Shown here: in pieces, positions 7,963-16,997 of the stretch
How the letters are laid out: each line of letters opens with the position of its first letter
Position numbering within the stretch: position 1 is the stretch's first letter
DNA from: Streptomyces genisteinicus
GTDB taxonomy: Bacteria; Actinomycetota; Actinomycetes; Streptomycetales; Streptomycetaceae
Assembly: GCF_014489615.1 (NCBI RefSeq)
Contig: NZ_CP060825.1
Location: 3,362,501-3,426,500 of the forward strand
DNA: 64,000 bases
Direction of reading: 5' to 3'
The notes under the pieces: generated by a model
Told to the model about the DNA's origin: nothing
Databases searched by the model: none
The model's input: the letters and a program-made list of their open reading frames with translations, nothing else
Made by a program: the position numbers and the translations under genes

Positions 7963-9966
7963 ATGAGCGGTGACGGGCGGGACGGAGCACTCGGGGGCGC
8001 GGGCGCCCCCGACGCGGCGGGAGGGCCGCGGGAGCAGGTGCCGAGCCAGGGCGGGCGGGGCGGCCCGTCGGGTGCGGCGCGTCCGCCGGGCCCGCGGGAG
8101 GCGGGTCCGGCCGGACCCGACGCGCCACCGGTGCGCGGAGCCGAGGGCACCCCCGCCGTCCCCCAGCAGCGGGAACGCGGCGCCGGGACACCGTCCCTGC
8201 TGCCTCCTCCGCGGGAACTCCCGGTTTCCGACGTCGAGTTGGTCCAGCACATGCGGGACGGCGACGACAGCGCGTACGAGGAACTCTTCCGCCGCCACTC
8301 GCCCTCCGTCCGCGCCTACGCCCGCACCTGCTGCCGCGACGCCCACACCGCGGACGACCTGACGGCGGAGGTCTTCACCCGGACCCTCCAGGCGGTGCGC
8401 TCGGGCGCCGGACCGGAGCAGGCGGTGCGCGCCTACCTGCTGACCACCGTCCGGCGGGTGGCAGCTTCCTGGGCCAAGACCGCCCGGCGCGAGCAACTCG
8501 TGGAGGACTTCGCGGTGTTCGCGGCGGAGGCCGCCCGCAGCACGGACGCCGCCACCGACGACACGCTCGACCTCGGCGCCGATGTCCGGGCAATGCACGA
8601 GGCCGAGCAGTCCCTGGCCCTGCAGGCCTTCCGCTCCCTGCCGGAGCGCTGGCAGGCCGTGCTGTGGCACACGACGGTGGAGGAGGAGTCCCCGAGCGAG
8701 GTGGCACCGCTCTTCGGGCTGACCGCCAACGCCACGGCGGTCCTCGCCAGCCGGGCCCGCGAGGGCCTCAAGCAGGCCTATCTGCAGGCACATGTGAGCA
8801 CGGCGCTCACGGCCGGCGGCGACTGCGCCCGGTACGCCGACCGGCTGGGCGCCTACGCACGCGGCGGCCTGCGCATGCGGGCGGAGCGCGGCCTGCGCAA
8901 GCACCTCGACGAGTGCGCCAAGTGCCGTCTCGCGGCCGGGGAGCTCGCCCACGTGAACGCGGGCATCCCCGCCCTGCTGCCGGTCGCCGTCATCGGCTGG
9001 TTCGCCGCGGGTTACTCGCTCAAGGCGGCCGGTGTCGTCGCCGGGGGCGCCGCCGGAGCCGCCGGAGCGGGTGCCGCCGCCGCGGCCACGGGCGCCGCCG
9101 CGTCCGGCGGAGCGCCGGGCGGCACGTCCTCGGGGGCGGCCGGCGGCGCGGCGGCGGAAGGCGCCGGCGCGCCGCTGAAGGCCGGGGTGGCGGCCGCCGT
9201 CGGACTGGCCGCCGCGGCCGGCCTGGTGTGGGCGCTGACCGGCGACCCCGCACCCGAGCCGGAGCCGCAGTCCCGCCCGCCCGCCGCCATGCCCGTGGCC
9301 CCCGACGAACCGGCTCCGCCGCCGGCGGAGCCTCCCGCGCCGCCCGCTCCCGCTCCCCGGCCGCCGAGTGCCGCTCCGGCGCCACCGCCCACGCCGGAGC
9401 CCTCACCGACCCCCACACCGAGCCCCGCACCGGAGCCGCCCGCCGCTGAGCCCCCGCCGACGCCACCGCCCTCCCCCACACCGACTCCGACCCCGACGCC
9501 GTCTCCGGCGCCTGCGCCCCCTCCCCCCGCGCCGGAGACCTACGAGGTCGGCCGCCTGTCCTACTCCTTCCTCGGCGACGGGACCGACCCCGAGGTGCGC
9601 GTCGGCGAGAGCAGCTGGCTGTGGCAGCGCCGGAACCTGTCGATCGCCGGCACCCGCCACGCGCACGGCGTCACGGTGCAGGGCCGGTCGTCCGTCACCA
9701 TCGACCTCAACCGCGAGTGCACCCGCTACGAGGCGATGGTCGGGGTCGACGACCTGACGCTCGGCCGCCAGGAGGTGCGCTTCTCGGTGTACGCGGACGG
9801 GGTCCGCCTGTGGCGCTCCGAGGCGATGGCCCGGGGGGACGCCGCCGTACCCGTGCAGGTGCCCCTGGACGGGCGCCGGACGCTGCGCCTGGTCGTCGAG
9901 CCGCAGGACACCCTCGGTACGACGGTCCTCGCGGACTGGGCGCAGTCGCAGATCAGCTGCCGCTGA
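7963..9966 (+). CDS. ECF sigma factor fused to zinc-finger, membrane and NPCBM-like domains
   Basis: A 667-residue modular protein. Residues 1-82 are a disordered Gly/Pro-rich leader; about 85-160 is sigma region 2 (AYEELFRRHSPSVRAYAR); about 205-280 is region 4; about 287-322 carries HLDECAKCR, an HxxxCxxC motif as in zinc-binding anti-sigma factors. Hydrophobic stretches follow near 335-352 and 407-425, then a 90-residue Pro-rich spacer, then a C-terminal beta-rich domain (about 527-667) like NPCBM/NEW2 carbohydrate-binding modules. The layout suggests a membrane-tethered sigma factor with a cell-surface sensor. ATG 7963 follows GGGGG at eight bases; TTG 7927 is an alternative. Confidence 0.82.
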   Translation: MSGDGRDGALGGAGAPDAAGGPREQVPSQGGRGGPSGAARPPGPREAGPAGPDAPPVRGAEGTPAVPQQRERGAGTPSLLPPPRELPVSDVELVQHMRDGDDSAYEELFRRHSPSVRAYARTCCRDAHTADDLTAEVFTRTLQAVRSGAGPEQAVRAYLLTTVRRVAASWAKTARREQLVEDFAVFAAEAARSTDAATDDTLDLGADVRAMHEAEQSLALQAFRSLPERWQAVLWHTTVEEESPSEVAPLFGLTANATAVLASRAREGLKQAYLQAHVSTALTAGGDCARYADRLGAYARGGLRMRAERGLRKHLDECAKCRLAAGELAHVNAGIPALLPVAVIGWFAAGYSLKAAGVVAGGAAGAAGAGAAAAATGAAASGGAPGGTSSGAAGGAAAEGAGAPLKAGVAAAVGLAAAAGLVWALTGDPAPEPEPQSRPPAAMPVAPDEPAPPPAEPPAPPAPAPRPPSAAPAPPPTPEPSPTPTPSPAPEPPAAEPPPTPPPSPTPTPTPTPSPAPAPPPPAPETYEVGRLSYSFLGDGTDPEVRVGESSWLWQRRNLSIAGTRHAHGVTVQGRSSVTIDLNRECTRYEAMVGVDDLTLGRQEVRFSVYADGVRLWRSEAMARGDAAVPVQVPLDGRRTLRLVVEPQDTLGTTVLADWAQSQISCR

Positions 9967-10371
9967 GGGCTGCCACCCCGCAGCAGCCGGCGGGCGGCCC
10001 CGACGACGGTTGCGGCACCTCGCCGCCTCGTCGAAGGGCCCCGTACACGCCCCCTACGAGGACGCCCGGCTGTCCGTCCCCGCGCCTTGCGCGGCCGGGG
10101 AGGCCCCGCGCATCCGACGCCGCGCGCCGGGACGAACGATTGCGGCAGCCCGTGCGGCGATCCGGATGTTCGCGGGACAGTCCGTGAGGCGATGCGCACG
10201 CGGCGCTGTCCGCCCGAAGGGCGGAAGGGCTTCCGCGCCGGGCCGCGTCCGTCCGACGGAACCCCGTCCGCCGAAGCCCAACCCGGCCCGTGCGGGTCCG
10301 GCCCGCCCCGCACGCGCCCGCACGCACGGGCCCGGCGCACCCGCGCCCCGCGTCCCGCGCCCCCCGCGGCG
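9967..10371. other. Convergent intergenic region
   Basis: 405 bp between the 3' ends of the sigma fusion (+) and the asparagine-synthetase-like gene (-). It is GC-rich with several short GC hairpins that could end transcription from either side. I see no gene or RNA in it. Confidence 0.4.
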
Positions 10372-12537
10372 TCAGGGCTGGAGCGTCGGGCGCTTCGGGA
10401 CGCCGCCCGCCACCGCGCGGCGCCGGGGCGCCGCCGTGCCGGTCCAGCAGGTGCCGCGGCGCGACAGCAGTCTGCGCAGCCACAGTTCGGTGGAGACGAG
10501 GTCCGCCAGCCCGTCCAGCGGCACGGGTTCGCCCTCCGACGCCGCCCGCAGCGCCCGGCGGACCACCCGCGCCTCCACCAGTCCGGCGTCGGCCAGCAGC
10601 GGTGCGTCGAAGAGGGCCATGAGATGGTCGAGCGACACCCTCAGCCCGGTGCGCGCCGTGGTCACCGCCGTCTGCGAGGCGTGCGCCGTGGCTCCCCACC
10701 CCGGCGGGAGTTCGTGGATGCCGGCGCCCGCGAGCACGGTCCGCAGCACGTCCGCCCGCGCCCCCGGCTGCACCCGCAGCGACTGCGGCAGGGCCCTGCT
10801 GGCGCGGACGACCTCGTTGTCGAGGAACGGGGCGTGGATGCGCTGGCTGCGGATCTCGGCCGCCTGCTCCAGGATCCGGTGGTCCGCCGCGTACCGGGCG
10901 AGCGCGGCGCGGGCGCGGGCCTCGCCGGGGCGCAGCACGGTGGCCGGGCGGTGGGCCGCCTCCGTGAGACGAACCGATACTTCGGCGAGCGCCTCCCCGG
11001 TCAGCCAGCGAGCCGCGGGCCCCGGGCGCGCCCACGTCAGCGCGGCGAGCGAGGCGCCCACCGCGCCGTTCAGGCCGACGACACCGGTCCGGTTGGCCGT
11101 CAGCAGCCGGTCGGCCGCGGCCTCCAGGCCGTTGCGGTACGGGGTGCGGGCGAGGCGGCGTGCCGCCCGGTACACGGTGAGCGGCACGAAGAGCGACTGC
11201 GGGGACGTTCCGTCCGCCCGGGCGAGCGCGCTCACCGGACGCAGCAGATGCCGCCGCCCCCGGTCCATCAGCAGATCGGCGAGGCGTGCCGGGTGCGCGT
11301 CCAGCACCTGGCGGGCGCCGGCGCCGGTGAAGTGGTCGGCGCTGCCGGCCGCGAGCCGGACGCGGTGCCGTTCGGCGACGGCCAGGGACGGCGCGGGCTC
11401 GTCCGTCAGCGGCCCGGTGTCCAGGCCCGCGTAGGGGAGGGCCTCCTCGCCGGCCGCGACCACGACATGGTGCAGGCGGGGGTTGGCGGCGATCAGCCGG
11501 GCGCGTTCGAGTTCCGGCTCGCGGGCCTCCCGGCCGGTGGTGGCCAGGTCGTTGAAGGTGACCGCGACCAGGCGTTCCCCGGCGCCCGTGCCGTGGCCGA
11601 GGACGGTGCCGGGCACACCGGGCAGTCCGGCGGCGAGCAGGGCCAGGGTGCTGGACGCGCTGCCGCCGGAGAGGTCGGCGCCGATGCCGGGGGCGGGCGC
11701 GCCCCGGGCGGCGCGGCGTTCGGCCGGGCCCATGCCCGGGACGGGCCCGGGGTCGGGCGGCAGGGTCTCGGGCGCGTGGCGCGGGGCGGTGAGCCGGGCC
11801 CGGACGGCGTCGACGAGGGCGTCGCGCACTCCGTCGACCGCCTGGGCCGGGTCGATCTGCGGTCCGGCCACCGCGAGGGAGGCGACCTGCTCGTATCCGG
11901 TGATCTCGCGGGAGCCCTCCCGCAGGATGAGCGCGTGCCCGGGCGGGATGCGCTTGACCCCGGCGTACGGGGTGGAGTCCCTCAGCGCCTCGGGTGTCTC
12001 GGGGCAGGCGAGCAGCGCCGCGAGGTGCCCGATGTCGAGCTGGGCCTCGATCAGGTCGGCGAGCGGCAGCGCGGCCGTCGCGTAGGCGGTGCCCTGCGCC
12101 CACGGGGTGTAGAACACGGGCCGGGCACCCGCCAGGTCGCCGATCACGGTGATCCGGCGGCCGACCTGGACGACGGCGGTGTAGCTGCCCGCCCAGGCGG
12201 TGAGGTGCCGCAGCGCGCCGCCGCGGGCGGCGAACAGCCCCACGCGCAGCTGCTCGTCGCTGGCGGCGCAGCAGCCGAGGACGGCGAGCCGGGCGACCGC
12301 GGGCGGGTTCGCGCCACCGCCCGGCACGGGGCGGGCGGCCGGTTCGGCGGTGACGACGCGCACCTCGTCGGGGCGCCAGTCGCCGACGGCCCACAGCGGA
12401 TCGGGGTCACCCCACAGGAGTTGGGCGCCCACGGGGTGGACGGTGCGGCTCTCGCCGTCGGGGTCCGGAAGTCCGGAGACGGCCCCGGCAGTCCCGAAGT
12501 GCGCGGCGATACTGCTCCACCCCACCAGCCACCGCAT
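10372..12537 (-). CDS. Asparagine synthetase-like protein without the glutaminase cysteine
   Basis: About 721 residues, with the fold of class B asparagine synthetases and lasso-peptide cyclases. The N-terminal part looks like a degenerate Ntn glutaminase domain; it begins MRWLVGWSS and has no Cys at position 2, so it should not use glutamine. The C-terminal half has the PP-loop ATP motif (DLSGGSASSTLALL), which adenylates a carboxylate for amide formation. ATG at 12537 follows GGAGGCGGGG. Lasso cyclases also have this architecture, but no precursor, RRE or transglutaminase-like peptidase gene is nearby. The substrate is unknown. Confidence 0.8.
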   Translation of the reverse strand: MRWLVGWSSIAAHFGTAGAVSGLPDPDGESRTVHPVGAQLLWGDPDPLWAVGDWRPDEVRVVTAEPAARPVPGGGANPPAVARLAVLGCCAASDEQLRVGLFAARGGALRHLTAWAGSYTAVVQVGRRITVIGDLAGARPVFYTPWAQGTAYATAALPLADLIEAQLDIGHLAALLACPETPEALRDSTPYAGVKRIPPGHALILREGSREITGYEQVASLAVAGPQIDPAQAVDGVRDALVDAVRARLTAPRHAPETLPPDPGPVPGMGPAERRAARGAPAPGIGADLSGGSASSTLALLAAGLPGVPGTVLGHGTGAGERLVAVTFNDLATTGREAREPELERARLIAANPRLHHVVVAAGEEALPYAGLDTGPLTDEPAPSLAVAERHRVRLAAGSADHFTGAGARQVLDAHPARLADLLMDRGRRHLLRPVSALARADGTSPQSLFVPLTVYRAARRLARTPYRNGLEAAADRLLTANRTGVVGLNGAVGASLAALTWARPGPAARWLTGEALAEVSVRLTEAAHRPATVLRPGEARARAALARYAADHRILEQAAEIRSQRIHAPFLDNEVVRASRALPQSLRVQPGARADVLRTVLAGAGIHELPPGWGATAHASQTAVTTARTGLRVSLDHLMALFDAPLLADAGLVEARVVRRALRAASEGEPVPLDGLADLVSTELWLRRLLSRRGTCWTGTAAPRRRAVAGGVPKRPTLQP

Positions 12538-13209
12538 CCCCGCCTCCACCGCATTCCCGAAGCCGTTCGGGAACATGCTGCCACGAAGGAGGCGCGCAGG
12601 CTCGGGCTCCGGTAGCGCCCGCAAAAAGTGAACGTGCCACCGGCAGTGGCCGTTTCGCGGCCCGTCCGGGCCGCCGGATCGCTCCGCGGGCCGACCGGAA
12701 CACCGGCCGGACACGCGCCGGGACCGTCGTCATTCGGCCATTCTTCGATGGCCGATGAAGGTCAACACCCAGTCCGGGAGGCGTAGTTCGCCTCCCGGAC
12801 CGGCCCGCCGCCCGCGGGGAAATGAGGCGGCAGTGTCCCCCAGCCCACTGGTTCCAGTACGCAGTGGGCCGACCCACGCAGCACCCATGGAAGCGCTCCC
12901 GGCAGCCGCCCGGCCAGAGCGCACGGACAGGCGCACGGCCACACGGCGGGAGCACGGCCGTGCCGCCCGGCCCGCCGCCCCGCACCACATTCCCGCCATA
13001 GGGAACTCCGCCTCTTAACGGTAGGGATGTGGCGAACTACGCTGTGTTCACTGCTGTCCTCTGCGGGCGCGCATATTCCGGGTGGTCCGGCCACATGCTT
13101 TTGCAGCCGGGACGGGCCGGGACGGGCGGTGTGCGAACCGGGAGGACACAGCACGAATGCCGTGCGCCCCGTGCGACGCGGCAGCCGTCTGCGTGTCGAG
13201 GGGTGGCGC
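12538..13209. promoter_or_regulatory. Divergent intergenic region upstream of the sporulation regulator
   Basis: 672 bp between two divergent genes, long for this genome. The part nearest the + strand gene (12990-13075) is less GC-rich and is the likely promoter zone. A small inverted repeat (CCCACTG / CAGTGGG) lies at 12844-12868. Open frames here are Arg/Pro-rich shadows. I could not place promoter hexamers with confidence. Confidence 0.4.
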
Positions 13210-14682
13210 ATGTCCAGGGAGCAACGCGGGCCGAACGAAAAGCTCGGCACCGTTCTCGCCCTCGCGGGAATCAGCAACGCCGGGCTCGCCCGGCGGGTGA
13301 ACGACCTCGGGGCGCAGCGCGGTCTGACCCTCCGCTACGACAAGACGTCGGTCGCCCGGTGGGTGTCCAAGGGCATGGTGCCGCAGGGCGCCGCACCCCA
13401 TCTCATCGCCGCCGCGATCGGCGCCAAACTGGGCCGGCCGGTGCCGCTCCACGAGATCGGCCTGGCCGACGCCGACCCGGCGCCGGAGGTCGGTCTCGCC
13501 TTCCCGCGCGATGTCGGCGAGGCGGTGAAATCGGCCACCGACCTGTACCGCCTGGATCTCGCCGGACGACGCGCCGGCGCCGGCGGTATATGGCAGTCGC
13601 TGGCGGGCTCGTTCGCGGTGAGCGCGTACGCGACGCCCGCGTCGCGCTGGCTGATAACCCCGGCGGACCCGACGGTCGCCCGGCTGGTCGCCGCTCCCCC
13701 GGGAGCCTCGCCGGCCGAACGCCCCGCCGGGTCCGCGCCCGAGGGACCGGGCGACGACGCCGCGGTGCGCGTCGGCCACAGCGACGTCGCCAAGCTGCGC
13801 GAGGCCGCGGAGGACGCCCGCCGCTGGGACTCCAAGTACGGCGGCGGCGACTGGCGTTCGTCGATGGTTCCGGAGTGCCTGCGCGTCGACGCCGCACCCC
13901 TGCTGCTCGGCTCCTACTCCGACGAGGTGGGGCGCGCGCTCTTCGGCGCGACCGCCGAACTGACGCGGCTGGCGGGCTGGATGGCCTTCGACACCGGCCA
14001 GCAGGAGGCGGCCCAGCGCTACTACATCCAGGCGCTGCGCCTGGCCCGCGCCGCCGCCGACGTGCCGCTCGGCGGATACGTGCTCGCCTCCATGTCGCTC
14101 CAGGCGACGTACCGGGGGTTCGCGGACGAGGGCGTGGACCTGGCCCAGGCGGCGCTGGAGCGCAACCGCGGGCTCGCCACCGCCCGCACCATGAGCTTCT
14201 TCCGGCTGGTGGAGGCCCGCGCCCACGCCAAGGCGAACGACGCCGCCGCCGCCGGGCAGGCGCTGAAGGCGGCGGAGGGCTGGCTGGAGCGTTCCCGCGA
14301 GGGGGACGCGGACCCCTCGTGGCTGGGCTTCTACTCGTACGACCGTTTCGCGGCCGACGCCGCCGAGTGCTACCGCGACCTCAAGGCGCCCCGGCAGGTG
14401 CGGCGGTTCACGGAGCAGGCGCTGTCCCGTCCGACGGAGGAGTTCGTGCGCTCGCACGGCCTGCGGCTGATCGTCAGCGCGGTCGCGGAGCTGGAGTCCG
14501 GCAATCTGGACGCGGCCTGCGCCGCCGGGACCCGGGCGGTCGAGGTCGCGGGGCGGATCTCGTCGGCGCGCACCACCGAGTACGTGCGCGATCTTCTGCA
14601 CCGCCTGGAGCCGTACGGAGACGAGCCGCGGGTAATGGAGCTCCGGGAGCGGGCCCGTCCGCTTCTGGCCGCCCCGGCGTGA
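13210..14682 (+). CDS. ORF1590-type sporulation-associated regulator
   Basis: A 490-residue protein. The N-terminal 55 residues look like a helix-turn-helix ([19 protein letters not shown]), followed by a long helical region resembling TPR repeats (about 230-480). It matches my memory of the S. griseus sporulation gene ORF1590 and S. coelicolor SCO4114. ORF1590 makes two proteins from one frame. Here an internal ATG at 13375 (residue 56), behind AAGGGC, would give the shorter, HTH-less form. The first start, ATG 13210, has GAGGGG six bases upstream. It probably acts in the cytoplasm as a developmental DNA-binding regulator. Confidence 0.8.
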   Translation: MSREQRGPNEKLGTVLALAGISNAGLARRVNDLGAQRGLTLRYDKTSVARWVSKGMVPQGAAPHLIAAAIGAKLGRPVPLHEIGLADADPAPEVGLAFPRDVGEAVKSATDLYRLDLAGRRAGAGGIWQSLAGSFAVSAYATPASRWLITPADPTVARLVAAPPGASPAERPAGSAPEGPGDDAAVRVGHSDVAKLREAAEDARRWDSKYGGGDWRSSMVPECLRVDAAPLLLGSYSDEVGRALFGATAELTRLAGWMAFDTGQQEAAQRYYIQALRLARAAADVPLGGYVLASMSLQATYRGFADEGVDLAQAALERNRGLATARTMSFFRLVEARAHAKANDAAAAGQALKAAEGWLERSREGDADPSWLGFYSYDRFAADAAECYRDLKAPRQVRRFTEQALSRPTEEFVRSHGLRLIVSAVAELESGNLDAACAAGTRAVEVAGRISSARTTEYVRDLLHRLEPYGDEPRVMELRERARPLLAAPA

Positions 14683-14753
14683 CACGGTGCACACCTGGTT
14701 TGAGGGCGCGGTCCACGGGCCAGTGCACTATCGGGGTGGGAGGTGACGCGGTG

Positions 14754-16016
14754 ATGGCGTCCGTGCGGAGCTTCGACTGCGACGTGCTGGTGATCGGCGG
14801 AGGGATCGTCGGTCTGTCGACGGCGTACGCGCTGACGCGTGCGGCGCCCGGGACGCGGGTGACGGTGCTGGAGAAGGAGGCGGGCCCCGCCCGCCACCAG
14901 ACCGGGCGCAACAGCGGGGTGATCCACAGCGGGATCTACTACAGGCCCGGTTCGCTCAAGGCCCGGTTCGCGGTCCGCGGCGCGGCGGAGATGGTCAAGT
15001 TCTGCGCCGAGTACGGCATCGACCACGAGGTCACCGGCAAGCTGATCGTGGCCACCGGCCGGGACGAGCTGCCGCGGCTGCACGCCCTGGTCCAGCGGGG
15101 CCGCGAGAACGGCATCCCGGTGCGCGAGCTCGGTCCGGCGCAGATCGGCGAGTACGAGCCCGAGGTGAGGGGGCTGGCCGCGATCCATGTGGGGACGACC
15201 GGCATCTGCGACTACCGGGCGGTGGCGGACCGGCTCGCCCGGGCCGCGGACGCCGACGTGCGCTGCGGCGAGGAGGTCGAAGCGATCGACCGCCGGCCGT
15301 GGGGCGTGGCCGTGCGCACCGTGTCCGGGACCGTGGTGCGGGCGCGGGCGCTGGTGAACTGCGCCGGTCTGCACTGCGACCGGGTGGCGCGCCTGGCGGG
15401 CGACGACCCGCAGATGCGGATCGTCCCCTTCCGGGGCGAGTACTACGACCTGGCCCGGCCGGAACTCGTCCGCGGCCTGGTGTACCCGGTGCCGGACCCG
15501 GCCTTCCCCTTCCTCGGCGTCCATCTGACCCGGGGCGTCGACGGCGGCGTCCACGTCGGGCCCAACGCGGTCCCGGCGCTCGCCCGCGAGGGGTACGACT
15601 GGTCCGTGGTCCGCCCCGCCGAACTGGCCGCCACGCTGAGCTGGCCCGGTTCCTGGCGGATCGCCCGCAGGCACTGGCGGTACGGCGCCGGCGAACTGCA
15701 CCGCTCGCTGTCCCGGCGCGCCTTCACCGGGGCGGTGCGCCGGCTGCTGCCGCAGGTGACCGAGGAGGATCTGCGCCCGGCGCCGGCCGGAGTGCGGGCC
15801 CAGGCGGTGCTGCGGGACGGGACGCTGGTCGACGACTTCCTCATCCGCGAGGCGCCGCGGACGGTGCACGTGCTGAACGCGCCGTCCCCCGCCGCCACGG
15901 CCTCCCTGCCGATCGGCCGCGAGGTCGCCCGCCGGGTGCTCGCCGCGCTGGCCGCGGAGTCGGAGACCTGGGGCGGGGCGGTCAGGGGGACGGCGGCCGG
16001 CCCGCGGCGGCCGTGA
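14754..16016 (+). CDS. lhgO: L-2-hydroxyglutarate oxidase
   Basis: A 420-residue FAD protein of the DAO family. The Rossmann motif is LVIGGGIVGLSTAYAL near the start, followed by the family signature HQTGRNSGVIHSGIYY. It oxidises L-2-hydroxyglutarate to 2-oxoglutarate, a metabolite-repair step, feeding electrons to the membrane quinone pool. A GGAGGTG ribosome site precedes GTG 14751 and ATG 14754; either could be used. It follows the sporulation regulator by about 70 bp on the same strand. Confidence 0.88.
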   Translation: MASVRSFDCDVLVIGGGIVGLSTAYALTRAAPGTRVTVLEKEAGPARHQTGRNSGVIHSGIYYRPGSLKARFAVRGAAEMVKFCAEYGIDHEVTGKLIVATGRDELPRLHALVQRGRENGIPVRELGPAQIGEYEPEVRGLAAIHVGTTGICDYRAVADRLARAADADVRCGEEVEAIDRRPWGVAVRTVSGTVVRARALVNCAGLHCDRVARLAGDDPQMRIVPFRGEYYDLARPELVRGLVYPVPDPAFPFLGVHLTRGVDGGVHVGPNAVPALAREGYDWSVVRPAELAATLSWPGSWRIARRHWRYGAGELHRSLSRRAFTGAVRRLLPQVTEEDLRPAPAGVRAQAVLRDGTLVDDFLIREAPRTVHVLNAPSPAATASLPIGREVARRVLAALAAESETWGGAVRGTAAGPRRP

Positions 16017-16093
16017 GGCGGCCCGGGCACCGTCGCCGGGGCCCCGGGCCACCGCCGCGACCCCGTGGAATCGCCTCGTAGAATCGGGGCACT

Positions 16094-16888
16094 GTGTCTG
16101 AGCATGTGAACACCACCCCCGACGCCCCCCGGCCGCCGATGATCCGCGACCGGAGCGAGCCCCGCTTCCCCGGCGGCCCGGCCGCCGACCCCGCCGGATC
16201 GCACCACGAGCGGCGGATCCGCAGCTTCCAGCCGCGCCGGAGCCGGGTGACCACCAGCCAGGAGGACGCCCTCCAGCGCCTGTGGCCGATGTGGGGGCTC
16301 GACATCGACGGCCGACGGGTGCTCGACCTCGACGAGATGTTCGGCGGCCTGCCCGTCGTGCTGGAGATCGGGTTCGGCATGGGCGAGGCGACCGCGCAGA
16401 TGGCCGCCGACGACCCGGCGACGGGCATCCTCGCCGTCGACGTGCACACCCCCGGCCAGGGCAATCTGCTCGGCCTCGCCGAGCGCAACGGCCTGGGCAA
16501 CGTCCGGGTCGCCAACGGCGACGCGATCATCCTGCTGCGCGAGATGCTGGCGCCGGGCTCCCTGAACGGGATGCGGGTGTACTTCCCGGACCCGTGGCCG
16601 AAGAAGCGGCACCACAAGCGGCGGCTGATCCAGCCGGAGTTCCTCACCCTCGCCGCCGGGCGGCTGGCCCCCGGCGCCGTGCTGCACTGCGCGACCGACT
16701 GGGAGCCCTACGCGGAGCAGATGCTGGAGGTCCTCGGCTCGCACCCGGAGTTCGAGAACACCGCCGACGGCGGCGGCTACGCGCCGCGCCCCGCCTTCCG
16801 GCCCCTGACCCGCTTCGAAGGCCAGGGGCTGGACAAGGGCCACACCGTGCACGACCTGCTCTTCCGCCGGGTGCAGCCCGCCCGCTGA
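16094..16888 (+). CDS. trmB: tRNA (guanine-N7-)-methyltransferase
   Basis: A 264-residue SAM-dependent enzyme that makes m7G46 in the tRNA variable loop. The SAM site is VLEIGFGMGEAT, and the diagnostic TrmB motif is FPDPWPKKRHHKRRL. The first 60 residues are an Arg/Pro-rich actinobacterial extension. The start codon is GTG. It is followed by a PrsW gene on the same strand after about 110 bp. Confidence 0.94.
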   Translation: MSEHVNTTPDAPRPPMIRDRSEPRFPGGPAADPAGSHHERRIRSFQPRRSRVTTSQEDALQRLWPMWGLDIDGRRVLDLDEMFGGLPVVLEIGFGMGEATAQMAADDPATGILAVDVHTPGQGNLLGLAERNGLGNVRVANGDAIILLREMLAPGSLNGMRVYFPDPWPKKRHHKRRLIQPEFLTLAAGRLAPGAVLHCATDWEPYAEQMLEVLGSHPEFENTADGGGYAPRPAFRPLTRFEGQGLDKGHTVHDLLFRRVQPAR

Positions 16889-16997
16889 ACCGGCGCCGCG
16901 CCGGCACCGGGCACACGGGCCCACCGCCGCGCCGTGTCGGCCACCGGGCGCGGACGCACCGTCGCGCCGTGTCGGTGGCGGTCGTTAGGGTCGTCGG

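Noticed and set aside
9301..9540. Possible CRISPR or tandem repeat in the Pro-rich coding stretch
   Set aside because: It is an irregular PT/PA/PP-rich codon run within one protein, not spaced direct repeats.
10372..12537. Lasso peptide biosynthetic cluster
   Set aside because: The cyclase-like enzyme is alone. No short precursor, RRE or transglutaminase-like protease gene could be found around it.
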